From Sphaerisporangium corydalis (GTDB lineage: Bacteria; Actinomycetota; Actinomycetes; Streptosporangiales; Streptosporangiaceae), in assembly GCF_025506355.1 (NCBI RefSeq), contig NZ_JANZYP010000001.1, positions 217,932-281,931 on the forward strand: a stretch of 64,000 nucleotides of DNA, read 5' to 3'. The notes under the pieces are model-generated. The model was given only the letters and a program-made list of their open reading frames with translations, had not been told where the DNA came from and searched no databases. A program made the position numbers and the translations under genes. The first letter of the stretch is position 1; the number at the start of each line of letters is the position of its first letter. This document shows, in pieces, positions 7,751 to 16,159 of the stretch.

Positions 7751-10057
7751 ATGCGGCGGTGGGCCAGGCGCGAGGACGAACGGCTGCTGACCGGCCGGGG
7801 CCGGTACGTGGCCGACATCCGGGTGCCGGGCTGCCTGGACGCGGTGTTCGTCAGGAGCGGCGTCGCCCACGGCGTGCTGCGCGAGGTGGACTGCACCGCC
7901 GCCCGCGAGGTGCCCGGGGTGGCCGGGGCCTGGTCCGCGGCGGACCTGATGGACCTGCCCGCCTGCCCGCACGCCGCCGGCGACCTGCAGGACCTGCCGC
8001 CGGTCCCCCGCACGGTGGCCGTCGGCCTGTCCCCCGAGGAGGCGGTGGCCGGCCGGGAGTGGCCGGTGCTGGTGAAGGACCGGGTGCGCTACCCCGGCGA
8101 GGCGGTCGCGGTGGTGCTGGGCGAGGACCGCTACCGGGCCGAGGACGGCGCGGCCGAGGTCACCTTCCGTATCGATCCGCTGCCGGCGGTGGTGACGCCG
8201 TCCGCCGCCGCTGAGGACTCGGTCCGGCTGTTCGACGGCCTGAGCAACATCGCCTTCGAGGGGTCGGCCGGCCGGCCGATCGATGAGGCGGTGTTGCAGG
8301 GGGCGGCGGTCGTGGTGGAGGCCCGGTACCGCCAGCAGCTCCTCATGCCGACCCCCATGGAGTGCCGGACGTTCCTCGCCGTGCCCGAGGCGGACCGGCT
8401 GACGGTGTGGGCGGGGCACCAGATGCCGCACCGGCTCCGCCGCGAGCTGGCCGCGCTGCTGGAGTGGCCGCCCGACCGGGTCCGCGTGGTGGTGCCGGAC
8501 ACCGGCGGGGCCTTCGGTTCCAAGAGCGCGTTGTTCCCTGAGTACGTCGCGGTCGCCTTCCTGGCGGTGCGGCTCGGGCGTCCCGTCCGGTGGATCGAGG
8601 ACCGCCTGGAGTCCATGCTGGTCGCGACCCGGGGCCGGGGGCAGGACCAGCGGGTCAGGCTCGCGGCCGACGCCGAGGGCCGGCTGCTCGCCTACGAGCT
8701 GACGATCGACGCCGACGTGGGCGCCTACCCGCACCTCGCCGTGGGGCTGCCGATGCAGACCGCCTGGATGGCGACGGGGCCGTACACCACCCCCCAGGTG
8801 CGCGCGACCCTGCGCTCGGTGCTGACCAACACGATGGTGACCTACCCCTACCGGGGCGCGGGCCGGCCGGAGGCGACGGTCGCGCTGGAGCGGTCGATGG
8901 ACGCGCTGGCCCACCGGCTGGGGCTGGACCCGGCCGAACTGCGGCGGCGCAACCTCATCCCGCCCGCGAGCTTCCCCTACCGGACGCCCACCGGGCGGTG
9001 CTACGACAGCGGGAACTACGCCGCCGCGCTGGACCTGGCGCTCACGACCCTGGACTACGACGGGTGGCGGGCCGAGCGGGCCCGGCGCCGGGCGGACCCG
9101 GCCGCCCTCCCGCTGGGCATCGGCCTGGCCTGCTACGTGGAGCGTTCCGGCGGCGAACCGGGCGGCCTGCACGAGTTCGGCGGCGTCGAGGCGCGCGAGG
9201 ACGGCACGGTCGTCGCCAGGTCGGGCACCTCCTCCAGCGGCCAGAGCCACGAAACGGTCTTCCCGGCGCTGGTCGCCAGGACCCTCGGCGTGGACGAGGC
9301 GCGGGTCCGGCTGGCCGAGGGGGACACCGGCGAGCAGCCGCAGGGCGTGGGCTCCTTCGCCAGCCGCTCGGCGCAGGTGGCCGGCGCCATGTTGGTGCAC
9401 GCCTGCGCCCTGCTCGTCGGCCGGGCACGGGAGCGGGCCGCCGGGCTGTGGGAGGTGCCGGTCGGGGAGGTGGCCTGGTGCGACGGCGCCGTGCACGCGG
9501 GACCGGCCGTCATGGACCTGGCCGAGCTGGTGAAGCTGACCGGTCCGCTGCGGGTCGACGACCGGTTCGCGGCGGGCATGGCGTTCCCGTTCGGCGCCCA
9601 CGCGGCGGTGGCCGAGGTCGATCCGGAGCTCGGCACCGTGCGCGTGCTGCGGCTGGTGGCGGTGGACGACTGCGGGACGGTGCTCGACCCCGTGGTGGTA
9701 CGCGGGCAGGCGTTCGGGTCGGCCGTCCAGGGCATCGGCCAGGCGCTGTACGAGGGCTTCGCCTTCGGCGAGGACGGCGTCCCGCTGCTGGCCGGCGCCC
9801 TGCTGGACTACCTGCTGCCGACGGACGCCGAGGTCCCGCCGATCGAGATCAGGGACACGCGCACGCCGAGCCCCGGCACGCCGCTGGGCGCCAAGGGGGC
9901 CGGAGAGTCGGGCTGCATCGGCACCCCGGCCGCGATCGTCAACGCCGTGGCCGACGCGCTGCGGATCGCCGACCCCGGCCTGCTGGGGACGCCGCTCACC
10001 CCCGAGACGGTCTGGCGGGCGGCCCGCGCCCCGAAGCTCCCGGAGCGGCCGGTATGA
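7751..10057 (+). CDS. Molybdenum hydroxylase large subunit (CoxL/XdhB-like)
   Basis: A 768-residue molybdopterin-cytosine-dinucleotide-binding subunit of the xanthine oxidase family. It contains TGGAFGSK, the PYRGAGRPEA loop, and GAKGAGESG near the C-terminus, whose Glu is the conserved active-site base. The active-site loop is not the AYRCSFR signature of true CO dehydrogenase, so a form II/aldehyde- or purine-type hydroxylase is likelier. The start at 7751 (MRRWARREDERLLTGRG) has a GGAGGTG ribosome site 5 bp upstream; an in-frame GTG at 7682 and ATG at 7688 would add 21-23 residues. It ends in ATGA overlapping the FAD subunit. The L-M-S gene order is the coxLMS-like arrangement. Confidence 0.88.
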   Translation: MRRWARREDERLLTGRGRYVADIRVPGCLDAVFVRSGVAHGVLREVDCTAAREVPGVAGAWSAADLMDLPACPHAAGDLQDLPPVPRTVAVGLSPEEAVAGREWPVLVKDRVRYPGEAVAVVLGEDRYRAEDGAAEVTFRIDPLPAVVTPSAAAEDSVRLFDGLSNIAFEGSAGRPIDEAVLQGAAVVVEARYRQQLLMPTPMECRTFLAVPEADRLTVWAGHQMPHRLRRELAALLEWPPDRVRVVVPDTGGAFGSKSALFPEYVAVAFLAVRLGRPVRWIEDRLESMLVATRGRGQDQRVRLAADAEGRLLAYELTIDADVGAYPHLAVGLPMQTAWMATGPYTTPQVRATLRSVLTNTMVTYPYRGAGRPEATVALERSMDALAHRLGLDPAELRRRNLIPPASFPYRTPTGRCYDSGNYAAALDLALTTLDYDGWRAERARRRADPAALPLGIGLACYVERSGGEPGGLHEFGGVEAREDGTVVARSGTSSSGQSHETVFPALVARTLGVDEARVRLAEGDTGEQPQGVGSFASRSAQVAGAMLVHACALLVGRARERAAGLWEVPVGEVAWCDGAVHAGPAVMDLAELVKLTGPLRVDDRFAAGMAFPFGAHAAVAEVDPELGTVRVLRLVAVDDCGTVLDPVVVRGQAFGSAVQGIGQALYEGFAFGEDGVPLLAGALLDYLLPTDAEVPPIEIRDTRTPSPGTPLGAKGAGESGCIGTPAAIVNAVADALRIADPGLLGTPLTPETVWRAARAPKLPERPV

Positions 10058-10983
10058 AGCCCGCCGCCTTCGACTACGTCGCGCCGCGCACGGTGCGCGA
10101 GGCCGTCGAGGCGCTCGGCGCCGGGCGCGACGCCCACGTCCTGGCCGGCGGGCAGAGCCTGATCCTGGAGATGCGCCTGCGGCGCGCCCGCCCCGAGGTG
10201 GTGGTCGACATCAACCGCGTCCCCGGGCTCGGCCGGCTGAGCGTGGACGGCGGCACGCTGCGGGTCGGCGCCCTGGTTCGCCATGACGCCTTCGAGGCGG
10301 CGGGCGCCGTGCCGGGCCCGCTCGGCACGCTGTTCTCCCTGGCGGTCGTCACCATCGCCCACCCGCCCATCCGCTCCCGGGGGACCATGGTGGGCAGCCT
10401 CGCCTGGGGGCACCCCGCCTCGGAATGGTGCGCCGTCGCGGTCGCCATGGACGCCGTCCTCGAGCTGCGGGGCTCCGGCGGGGCGCGCGAGGTCGCGGCG
10501 GGCGGCTTCTTCCACGGCCCGTTCCAGACCGCGCGGCGGCCGGACGAGCTCGTCACCGCCGTCCGGTTCCCGCTGCCCGGCGCGGACACCGGGGCCGGTT
10601 TCGCCGAGCACCGGCGCACGCACTTCTGCTTCGCCCAGGTGGCCGTCGCGGCGACGCTGACCGTGCGCGGCGGGCTGGTCGCCGAGGCCAGGATCGGGCT
10701 GGTCAACGCCGCCGACCGGCCGGTCCGGGCGCGCGCCGCCGAGCGGGCGCTGCTCGGCGCCGAGGTCGTCCTCCCCCCGGCCGGCCACCGGCTCCCCGGC
10801 GGCCATCCGTTCGCCCGCGCGGGCGAGATCGCCGCGACGGCGGACGCCGCGCCCGTGGCCGAGCCGTACGCCGGGGTGGACTACAAGCGGCACGCCGTCG
10901 CGGTCCTGGTGGGCCGGGCGCTGCGCCAGGCCGCCGAGGACCAGCGGTCGCGTGCCGCCGTGCATCGGGGAGGGCACCGATGA
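10054..10983 (+). CDS. Molybdenum hydroxylase FAD-binding subunit (CoxM-like)
   Basis: A 309-residue medium subunit of the xanthine dehydrogenase family. It carries the two FAD-binding loops of this fold: AGGQSLILEMRLR near residue 30, and TIAHPPIRSRGTMVGSLAW near residue 95. The C-terminal part has the CO dehydrogenase flavoprotein C-terminal domain. It passes electrons between the iron-sulfur subunit and the acceptor. Both ends overlap neighbours by ATGA, so the three subunits are made in a coupled, stoichiometric way. No maturation gene (XdhC or MocA type) is adjacent. Confidence 0.88.
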   Translation: MKPAAFDYVAPRTVREAVEALGAGRDAHVLAGGQSLILEMRLRRARPEVVVDINRVPGLGRLSVDGGTLRVGALVRHDAFEAAGAVPGPLGTLFSLAVVTIAHPPIRSRGTMVGSLAWGHPASEWCAVAVAMDAVLELRGSGGAREVAAGGFFHGPFQTARRPDELVTAVRFPLPGADTGAGFAEHRRTHFCFAQVAVAATLTVRGGLVAEARIGLVNAADRPVRARAAERALLGAEVVLPPAGHRLPGGHPFARAGEIAATADAAPVAEPYAGVDYKRHAVAVLVGRALRQAAEDQRSRAAVHRGGHR

Positions 10984-11462
10984 GGATCACCGTCCGGGTG
11001 AACGACCGGGAGTACCGGCTCGACGTGGAGCCGAGACGGATCCTGGCCGACGTGCTGAGGGAGGACTGCGGGCTCACCGGCACGCATCTCGGGTGCGAGC
11101 ACGGCGTCTGCGGCGCGTGCACGGTGCTGGTCGACGGCGCGGCCGTCCGGTCGTGCCTCATGCTGGCCGTACAGTGCGACGGCGGCGCGGTGCGCACCGT
11201 GGAGGGGCTGGCGGGCAGGGACGGGGAACCCCACCCGCTCCAGCGGGCCTTCTCGGCCGAGCACGCCCTGCAGTGCGGCTTCTGCACGCCGGGCTTCCTG
11301 ATGGCGGCCGCCGGGGCGCTGGAGGCCGACCCCGCCGTCGGCGAGGACCCCGAGCGCGTGGCGGCCCTGGCCGGGTCCGGCATCTGCCGGTGCACCGGCT
11401 ACGAACCCATCCGCCGCGCGATCACCCGCGCCGCCCGCGAGTGGCCGCGCCCCGCGACCTGA
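10980..11462 (+). CDS. Molybdenum hydroxylase 2Fe-2S subunit (CoxS-like)
   Basis: A 160-residue small subunit with both [2Fe-2S] clusters visible. The plant-ferredoxin-type site is Cys39, Cys44, Cys47 and Cys59 (GCEHGVCGACTVL...SC). The alpha-helical site is CGFC (99, 102) with CRC (136, 138) in GICRCTGY. It relays electrons from the molybdenum centre to FAD. It is last in the three-gene operon, overlapping the FAD subunit by ATGA, and ends 3 bp from the convergent ABC permease stop, so the two operons meet tail to tail. Confidence 0.92.
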   Translation: MRITVRVNDREYRLDVEPRRILADVLREDCGLTGTHLGCEHGVCGACTVLVDGAAVRSCLMLAVQCDGGAVRTVEGLAGRDGEPHPLQRAFSAEHALQCGFCTPGFLMAAAGALEADPAVGEDPERVAALAGSGICRCTGYEPIRRAITRAAREWPRPAT

Positions 11463-11465
11463 GCG

Positions 11466-12269
11466 TCAGCGGCTGACGGACCTTTTGTACAGGCGCGTGG
11501 CCAGGGGCACGAACACCACGAGGATCAGCACCGACCACAGCAGGGACGCCGCCACCGCGTGCTGCAGCGGCCACGCGCCGGGGACGCTCTTGCCGGGGAT
11601 GGTGTTGCCGAAGAGCTCGCGCTCGGCCTGGATGATCGTGGAGACGGGGTTCCATTCGGCGAGGGCCTTCAGCGGCCCGGGCAGGCGGGCGCTGTCGACG
11701 TAGGCGTTGGACAGGAAGACCAGCGGCAGCGACACGATGGTGGCGACGTTGTTGAACACCTCGGGCGTGCGCAGCGCCAGGGCTACCGCCGCCGTCACCC
11801 AGGAGAACGCGTAGGCGAACAGCAGCAGCGCCACGAAGCCCAGGACGGCCTCGTGCGGCGCCGAGTGGATCCGCCAGCCGATCCCCAGGCCGACCAGCGT
11901 CATCACCACGACGCCGGTCACGTTCATCAGCACGTCGGAGGTGGTCTGGCCGATCAGCACCGCCGACGGTGACATGGGCAGGGTGCGGAACCTGTCGAAG
12001 ATGCCCTTCCGCAGGTCCAGAGCCAGGGTGTAGCCGGTGATCTGCGCGCCCATGATGACGGACTGCACGAAGATCCCGGGGATCATGTACTCCTGGTAGG
12101 ACATGCCCGGGATGTCGATCATGCTGCCGAAGACGTAGGCGAACAGCAGGACGAACACGATCGGCAGGATGATCACGGCGCCGAGCTGGTCGGGCGTTCT
12201 CTTGATCTTGAGGGCGTTGCGCCTGGTGATGGTCATGCCATCGGCGATCACCATCTGGAGGGCGTTCAT
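11466..12269 (-). CDS. ABC-2 type exporter permease (DrrB-like)
   Basis: A 267-residue integral membrane protein with six predicted membrane segments. The ABC-2 signature region reads GIFDRFRTLPMSPSAVLIGQ, followed by helices such as VVVMTLVGLGIGW. Start at 12269 (MNALQMVIADGM) overlaps the ATPase stop by ATGA. It forms the membrane half of a DrrAB-type drug/lipid exporter with the upstream ATPase. It is the last gene of a four-gene operon that reads RHH protein, DUF4097, ATPase, permease, an arrangement I know from other actinomycetes. Substrate unknown. Confidence 0.88.
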   Translation of the reverse strand: MNALQMVIADGMTITRRNALKIKRTPDQLGAVIILPIVFVLLFAYVFGSMIDIPGMSYQEYMIPGIFVQSVIMGAQITGYTLALDLRKGIFDRFRTLPMSPSAVLIGQTTSDVLMNVTGVVVMTLVGLGIGWRIHSAPHEAVLGFVALLLFAYAFSWVTAAVALALRTPEVFNNVATIVSLPLVFLSNAYVDSARLPGPLKALAEWNPVSTIIQAERELFGNTIPGKSVPGAWPLQHAVAASLLWSVLILVVFVPLATRLYKRSVSR

Positions 12270-13231
12270 CGGCTGTGCTCCTTGATCTTCTCGGTCGCCT
12301 CGCGGCCGGTCAGCGTCAGGAACACGTCGTCGAGCGTCGGCCGGCGCAGGCCGGCGTCGCGCACGGTGACGTGCTCGGCGGCCAGCCCGGTCAGCGCGGT
12401 GGTGAGCGACGCGGCGCCGTTGGTCACCGGGACGGTCACCCGCATGGCGGTGGTGTCGGTGCGCAGGTCGCCGACGGCCAGCGGTGCCAGCGCCCGCCTG
12501 GCGGTCTCGAGGTCGGCCGGGCTGGCCATGGTCAGCTCGATCCGGTCGCCGCCGACCTGGTCCTTCAGCTCGTCGGCCGTGCCGAGCGCGATCACGCGGC
12601 CGTGGTCGACCACCGCGATCCGGTGGGCGAGCCGGTCGGCCTCCTCCATGTACTGGGTGGTGAGCAGCAGCGTCGTCCCGCCGGCGACGAGCTCGGCGAT
12701 GACGTCCCACAGGGCCGCGCGGGCCCGAGGGTCAAGGCCGGTCGTGGGCTCGTCGAGGAACAGCACCGGGGGGCCGGCGACCAGCGCCCCGGCGAGGTCG
12801 AGGCGCCGCCGCATGCCTCCGGAGTAGCCCTTCACCGGCCGGTCCGCGGCCGTGGTCAGGTCGAAGCGTTCGAGCAGTTCCCGCGCGCGCTCCTTGCTGC
12901 GCCTGGTGCCCAGGTGGTAGAGCCGTCCCACCATCTCCAGGTTCTCCGCGCCGGTGAGGTGGTCGTCGACGGCGGCGTACTGCCCCGAGGCCCCGATGCG
13001 GGACCGCAGGCGGTGGGCGTCGGCGACGACGTCGAACCCCGCCACCGTCGCGCGTCCGGCGTCCGGCTTCAACAGCGTGGTCAGGATCCGTACTGTCGTC
13101 GTCTTGCCTGAGCCGTTCGGCCCGAGCAGCCCGAACACCGTCCCGGCGGGGACCGAAAGGTCCATGCCGTCGAGGGCGACCACGTCGCCGTACTTCTTGA
13201 CCAGGCCTTCGGCCACTATCGCGGGGGGCAT
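12266..13231 (-). CDS. ABC transporter ATP-binding protein (DrrA-like)
   Basis: A 321-residue ATPase with Walker A GPNGSGKTT near residue 36, signature YSGGMRRRLDLA, Walker B VLFLDEPTTGLD and an H-loop region. The C-terminal extension typical of daunorubicin-resistance ATPases (DUF4162-like) ends RRPTLDDVFLTLTG. The start at 13231 (MPPAIVAEG) is preceded by GGAAAGAGAAGG; a longer in-frame reading to 13324 begins inside the 31-bp repeat array and is rejected. It powers the permease encoded directly downstream. Confidence 0.9.
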   Translation of the reverse strand: MPPAIVAEGLVKKYGDVVALDGMDLSVPAGTVFGLLGPNGSGKTTTVRILTTLLKPDAGRATVAGFDVVADAHRLRSRIGASGQYAAVDDHLTGAENLEMVGRLYHLGTRRSKERARELLERFDLTTAADRPVKGYSGGMRRRLDLAGALVAGPPVLFLDEPTTGLDPRARAALWDVIAELVAGGTTLLLTTQYMEEADRLAHRIAVVDHGRVIALGTADELKDQVGGDRIELTMASPADLETARRALAPLAVGDLRTDTTAMRVTVPVTNGAASLTTALTGLAAEHVTVRDAGLRRPTLDDVFLTLTGREATEKIKEHSR

Positions 13232-13300
13232 GAGCCTTCTCTTTCCTGCGTTTTCGCACGCGGCCTGGTACGGCCGCCGCGGGGAGGGATCGCCGGGGGG

Positions 13301-13383
13301 TCGGCTCCGGCGGATGACGATCACCGGGGGATCAGCTCCGGCGGATGACGATCACCGGGAGGTCAGCTCCGGCGGATGACGAT
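13301..13383. repeat. 31-bp tandem repeat at the 3' end of the DUF4097 gene
   Basis: Units begin at 13301, 13332 and 13363, exactly 31 bp apart, and share CTCCGGCGGATGACGATC. The third copy is the last codons and stop of the DUF4097 gene; the other two are non-coding copies behind it. The original 3' end has been duplicated twice. Confidence 0.85.
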
Positions 13384-14211
13384 GTCGCCGTTGGAGGTCC
13401 TGGCGCGCAGCTCGACGGTGTCGCCGGTGTCGCCGGCCGGCCCGGGGCCGTCGCAGGGGTCCAGGGAGACGCGCACGGTGCCGTGGCTCGTCCGCACGTC
13501 AAGGAAGGCGGCGGTGCCCTCGCGGACGCCGGCCTCGACGTCGCCCGAGGAGGTCTCCAGCACGACCGCGCCGCGCACCAGCTCGCCGACCCTGACGTTG
13601 CCCGTCGCGGTCCTGGCGCCGACGCCCGCCAGCGCGCGGCCGACGGTGATGTCGCCGTAGGCCGTCTTCAGCCGCAGGTCGCCGGTCACCTCGCCGAGGG
13701 TGATGTCGCCGTTGGCGGTCTTGATCACCGCGGATCCGTCGATCTCGCGGATCCGGATCTCGCCGTTGGCGGTGGTGGCGTCGGTGTGCCCGGCCCGGAT
13801 CACCGTGATGTCGCCGTCGCCGGTGTGCAGCCGCAGCCGACCGGTCCTGTCGAGCCAGATGTCGCCGCCGGAGGTGGAGAAGGCGCACTCGCCGAGGCGG
13901 CCCTCGCAGCGGAAGTCCCCCGCCGTCCTGGCGTCGACGCGGGAACCCGACGGCAGCTCCACCCGCACCTCGGTCGAGCCGCCCCACCACGACCACGGGC
14001 GGCCCGCGGACTTGGGCGCCCGCACCAGGAGCCGGCCGTTGGAGTACTCCACCTGGGTCTGTGCCGCGCTCCGCGCGTCGGCTTCGTCGGACTCGTCCTT
14101 CGGACGTATCTCCACGACCGTGTCGGTACGGTCGCTCGCGTGGATCCGGACGTCGGCGTCCGCGAGCTCGATCGCGGCGAAGATCGGTTCCGGGGTGTCG
14201 AAAATCGGCAT
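13363..14211 (-). CDS. DUF4097 family beta-strand repeat protein
   Basis: A 282-residue protein made of a right-handed beta-helix-like array. Recurring units such as TANGEIRI, TANGDITLGEV, TAYGDITVG, TATGNVRVGEL and TSSGDVEAGV occur every 18-20 residues from about residue 120 on. This is the DUF4097 pattern. No signal peptide is seen, so it appears cytoplasmic or membrane-associated through partners. It sits between an RHH DNA-binding protein and an ABC exporter on the same strand, and presumably assists or regulates that exporter. Exact function unknown. Its 3' end is tandemly repeated downstream. Confidence 0.85.
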   Translation of the reverse strand: MPIFDTPEPIFAAIELADADVRIHASDRTDTVVEIRPKDESDEADARSAAQTQVEYSNGRLLVRAPKSAGRPWSWWGGSTEVRVELPSGSRVDARTAGDFRCEGRLGECAFSTSGGDIWLDRTGRLRLHTGDGDITVIRAGHTDATTANGEIRIREIDGSAVIKTANGDITLGEVTGDLRLKTAYGDITVGRALAGVGARTATGNVRVGELVRGAVVLETSSGDVEAGVREGTAAFLDVRTSHGTVRVSLDPCDGPGPAGDTGDTVELRARTSNGDIVIRRS

Positions 14212-14301
14212 GGCGGTGCCCCCACGAGGCGGTGACGGGTGTCCCGGCCACCGGGACTGGACGACGGGACGGATGACGGGTGATGGGATGGACCGCCCGC
14301 G

Positions 14302-14865
14302 CTAGCGCACCCAGCCGGTGTAGTGCCGTTCCCCCCGGGACGCCTCGCCCCACTCGTCCGCCGGGCCCGCGCCGGGGCCCCCGTCGCCGAGCGCCCCGGA
14401 CACCGCCCGGACGAGCCAGGCGTTGACCGACAGCCCCTCCCGGCCGGCCGCCTCCTCGATGCGCGGCTTGAGGTGGTCGGGGACGCGGAGCGAGATCCGT
14501 GACGTGCCGCCCTCGTCGGCCTCGGGCACGGGCGGCCGGACGCCCATCGCGACCTCCACCGCGCCCGCCAGCGCGGACCTCAGGCTGGTCACGACCGGCG
14601 CCCCCGTGGCCGGCCGGTCCGACGGCGCCGGGGTGACCAGGAAGTCGGGGTCACGCCCGCGCAGCCGGATCTCGACCGAGCCGGGCGCCAGGTCGCGGGT
14701 GATCTCGCCCGCGGCGGCCGACAGGGCCTCCATCAGGGTGAGCCGGACGGCCGACTCGAGCGGCGAGGTGAGCCGCTCGGCGAGCGCGCGGGCGTCCGGG
14801 CCGCCCGCCTCGGCGGCGACCGTCAGCTCGCGGCGGAGGTTGTCGACATAGGGCGTGAGGTCCAT
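14302..14865 (-). CDS. RHH/HicB-like DNA-binding protein
   Basis: A 187-residue protein. The C-terminal third holds a ribbon-helix-helix domain of Arc/CopG/HicB type: ISLRVPDHLKPRIEEAAGREGLSVNAWLVRAVSGAL. The N-terminal part is helical, starting MDLTPYVDNLRREL. Such proteins are often labelled HicB antitoxin, but no HicA-like toxin is encoded next to it. It is first in the operon leading to DUF4097 and the ABC exporter. A phased array of ATGACGCCA boxes covers its own start region, pointing to autoregulation of the whole operon. Confidence 0.8.
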   Translation of the reverse strand: MDLTPYVDNLRRELTVAAEAGGPDARALAERLTSPLESAVRLTLMEALSAAAGEITRDLAPGSVEIRLRGRDPDFLVTPAPSDRPATGAPVVTSLRSALAGAVEVAMGVRPPVPEADEGGTSRISLRVPDHLKPRIEEAAGREGLSVNAWLVRAVSGALGDGGPGAGPADEWGEASRGERHYTGWVR

Positions 14866-14916
14866 GACGCCACTATGACGCCATCTTGGCGCCACCGCAA
14901 CCCCCAGATGACGCCA
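14864..14916. promoter_or_regulatory. Phased operator array for the RHH protein
   Basis: ATGACGCCA occurs at 14864, 14875 and 14908, with a related TTGGCGCCA at 14886. The starts are 11, 11 and 22 bp apart, so all lie on one helix face. The first box overlaps the RHH gene's start codon. This is the spacing expected for cooperative ribbon-helix-helix dimers. Confidence 0.7.
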
Positions 14917-14926
14917 ACCGACGTCA

Positions 14927-15829
14927 CTACCCCTGTTCGGCCAGGCCACGGCGCAGGGCGGCACCGAGTTCGGCGAGCTGCCGCTGGGACACCTCGGCGG
15001 ACAGGATCGCCTGCGACCCGTGGAAGGTGCCCGGCCACTGGTGCAGCTCGACCGTGACGCCCGCCCGCAGCAGGCGCAGCGCGTAGCCGATGCCCTCGTC
15101 GCGCAGCGGGTCGAACTCGGCCGTGGCGATGTAGGCGGGCGGCAGGCCGGACAGGTCCGTGGCCCGGGCCGGGGCGGCGTACGGTGTGGCGGTCGCGGAG
15201 CCGAGATAGGCCCGCCAGATGGCCGCCAGGTTGTCCGCGTCCAGCCGGGGGGTGGCGGTGAAGTTCCGCGCCGACCACGTCTCCCGCCGGTCGTCGAGCA
15301 TGGGCTGGTTGAGAAGCTGGTACAGGATCGCCGGTCCACGCTCATCGCGGGCCCGCAACGTCAGCGCGGCCGCGAGGCCGGCGCCCGCGCTCATGCCGCC
15401 GACGGCGATCCGCTTCCGGTCGGTGCCGGCCGCTGCGGCGTTCCCGGCGAGCCAGCGCAGGACGGTGTAGGCGTCGTCGAGGGCGGCCGGGAACGGATGC
15501 TCGGGCGCGAGGCGGAAACCCACCGAGACCACCACCGATCCGGACGCCTCGGCGAGCCGGGCCGCCGAGGGATGCTCGGTGTCCAGGTCGCCCACGACGC
15601 CACCGCCGCCGTGCAGCCAGACGATGGCGCCCCGCGCGGCGTGCGGCCGGTAGACGCGCACCGGCACGTCCGGGTCCCCCGGCACCGTGCGGTCGCTCAC
15701 CTCCATCGCCGAGGTGTCCGGCGCCGGCAGCGAGGCCACCAGCCTGGCGGTGGTCGCCCGCTCGGTGACCAGGTCGCCGTAGTCGGGCCGTGGGATCAGC
15801 GGGACGAAGGCAGCGAGTTCGGGGTCCAT
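14927..15829 (-). CDS. Alpha/beta hydrolase, HSL (hormone-sensitive lipase) family
   Basis: A 300-residue esterase/lipase. The family motif HGGGGVVGD is present, followed by a variant nucleophile elbow GMSAGAG (GDSAGG in most relatives) with the catalytic Ser. The Asp lies in AEFDPLRDEG and the His in GTFHGSQ. The start at 15829 (MDPELAAFV) is supported by GGGAGG 9 nt upstream; the ATG at 15838 would sit directly on that site. Likely hydrolyses short acyl esters in the cytoplasm. The gene ends 61 bp before the RHH operon start, within whose operator zone it terminates. Confidence 0.87.
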   Translation of the reverse strand: MDPELAAFVPLIPRPDYGDLVTERATTARLVASLPAPDTSAMEVSDRTVPGDPDVPVRVYRPHAARGAIVWLHGGGGVVGDLDTEHPSAARLAEASGSVVVSVGFRLAPEHPFPAALDDAYTVLRWLAGNAAAAGTDRKRIAVGGMSAGAGLAAALTLRARDERGPAILYQLLNQPMLDDRRETWSARNFTATPRLDADNLAAIWRAYLGSATATPYAAPARATDLSGLPPAYIATAEFDPLRDEGIGYALRLLRAGVTVELHQWPGTFHGSQAILSAEVSQRQLAELGAALRRGLAEQG

Positions 15830-15935
15830 GCCGGCCATCCTCCCGGTCACCGGCCCGAAGGTCATCCGCCATCCGTCGGGCATCCCGCCCCGATCGCGCG
15901 CCGACCGGCGCACCGGCCGTGCCTATCCTGCTGAC

Positions 15936-16106
15936 ATGGAGGCACTCGCCCGTACGGCTGTCGCACCTGGATTCCCACGTCGAAGGCGCGATCCGCGTCG
16001 TGATGTTCTACGACACGCTGATGCGACGGCGGGTGGACCTCCCGGCGCTCGGCCGGGCCTCGGCGGGCTTGGCCGAGTGCGTGACCGCGATCCGGCTCCA
16101 CGGCAC
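15936..16106 (+). pseudogene. PucR-type regulator, 5' fragment cut by a Tn3 element
   Basis: This is the N-terminal piece of a helix-turn-helix regulator. It encodes RLSHLDSHVEGAIRVVMFYD through AIRLHG and is interrupted at 16106 by the transposon. Its other part resumes at 21323. Joining the two and removing one GGCAC restores the frame as LHGTGQVIRASPDG. A leaderless promoter is visible: TATCCT (15923-15928), then 7 nt, then ATG (15936). From that ATG (MEALAR) the frame differs by one base from the downstream frame, so a 1-bp insertion near CGTACGG (15951-15957) may have broken the gene independently. A GTG at 15919 would be in frame instead. Confidence 0.8.
16102..16106. repeat. Left target-site duplication GGCAC
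   Basis: GGCAC directly precedes the left inverted repeat and is repeated directly after the right one (21323-21327). A 5-bp duplication is the Tn3-family hallmark. Confidence 0.9.
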
Positions 16107-16145
16107 GGCCCAGGACTCCTGAAGCTACGGCGAGCCGCAAGGTAG
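16107..16145 (+). repeat. Left terminal inverted repeat of the Tn3 element
   Basis: 39 bp starting GGCCC and ending GTAG. It matches the reverse complement of the right end at 35 of 39 positions, with a shared 19-bp core AAGCTACGGCGAGCCGCAA. Confidence 0.93.
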
Positions 16146-16159
16146 AGCTTTGGTGCTCG

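Noticed and set aside
6887-9601. A 904-codon open frame on the minus strand opposite the molybdenum hydroxylase gene
   Set aside because: It is Arg/Gly/His/Pro-rich with no domain, and the plus strand codes for a clear conserved protein. Long antisense frames are normal at this GC content.
7751-11462. True aerobic CO dehydrogenase (form I)
   Set aside because: The AYRCSFR active-site loop is absent; PYRGAGR is found instead, as in other molybdenum hydroxylases.
13301-13383. CRISPR-like 31-bp repeats
   Set aside because: Only three units, directly abutting without spacers, and derived from the end of a neighbouring gene.
14302-14865. HicAB toxin-antitoxin system
   Set aside because: An RHH domain is present but no small dsRNA-binding HicA-like ORF exists on either side; neighbours are DUF4097 and an esterase.
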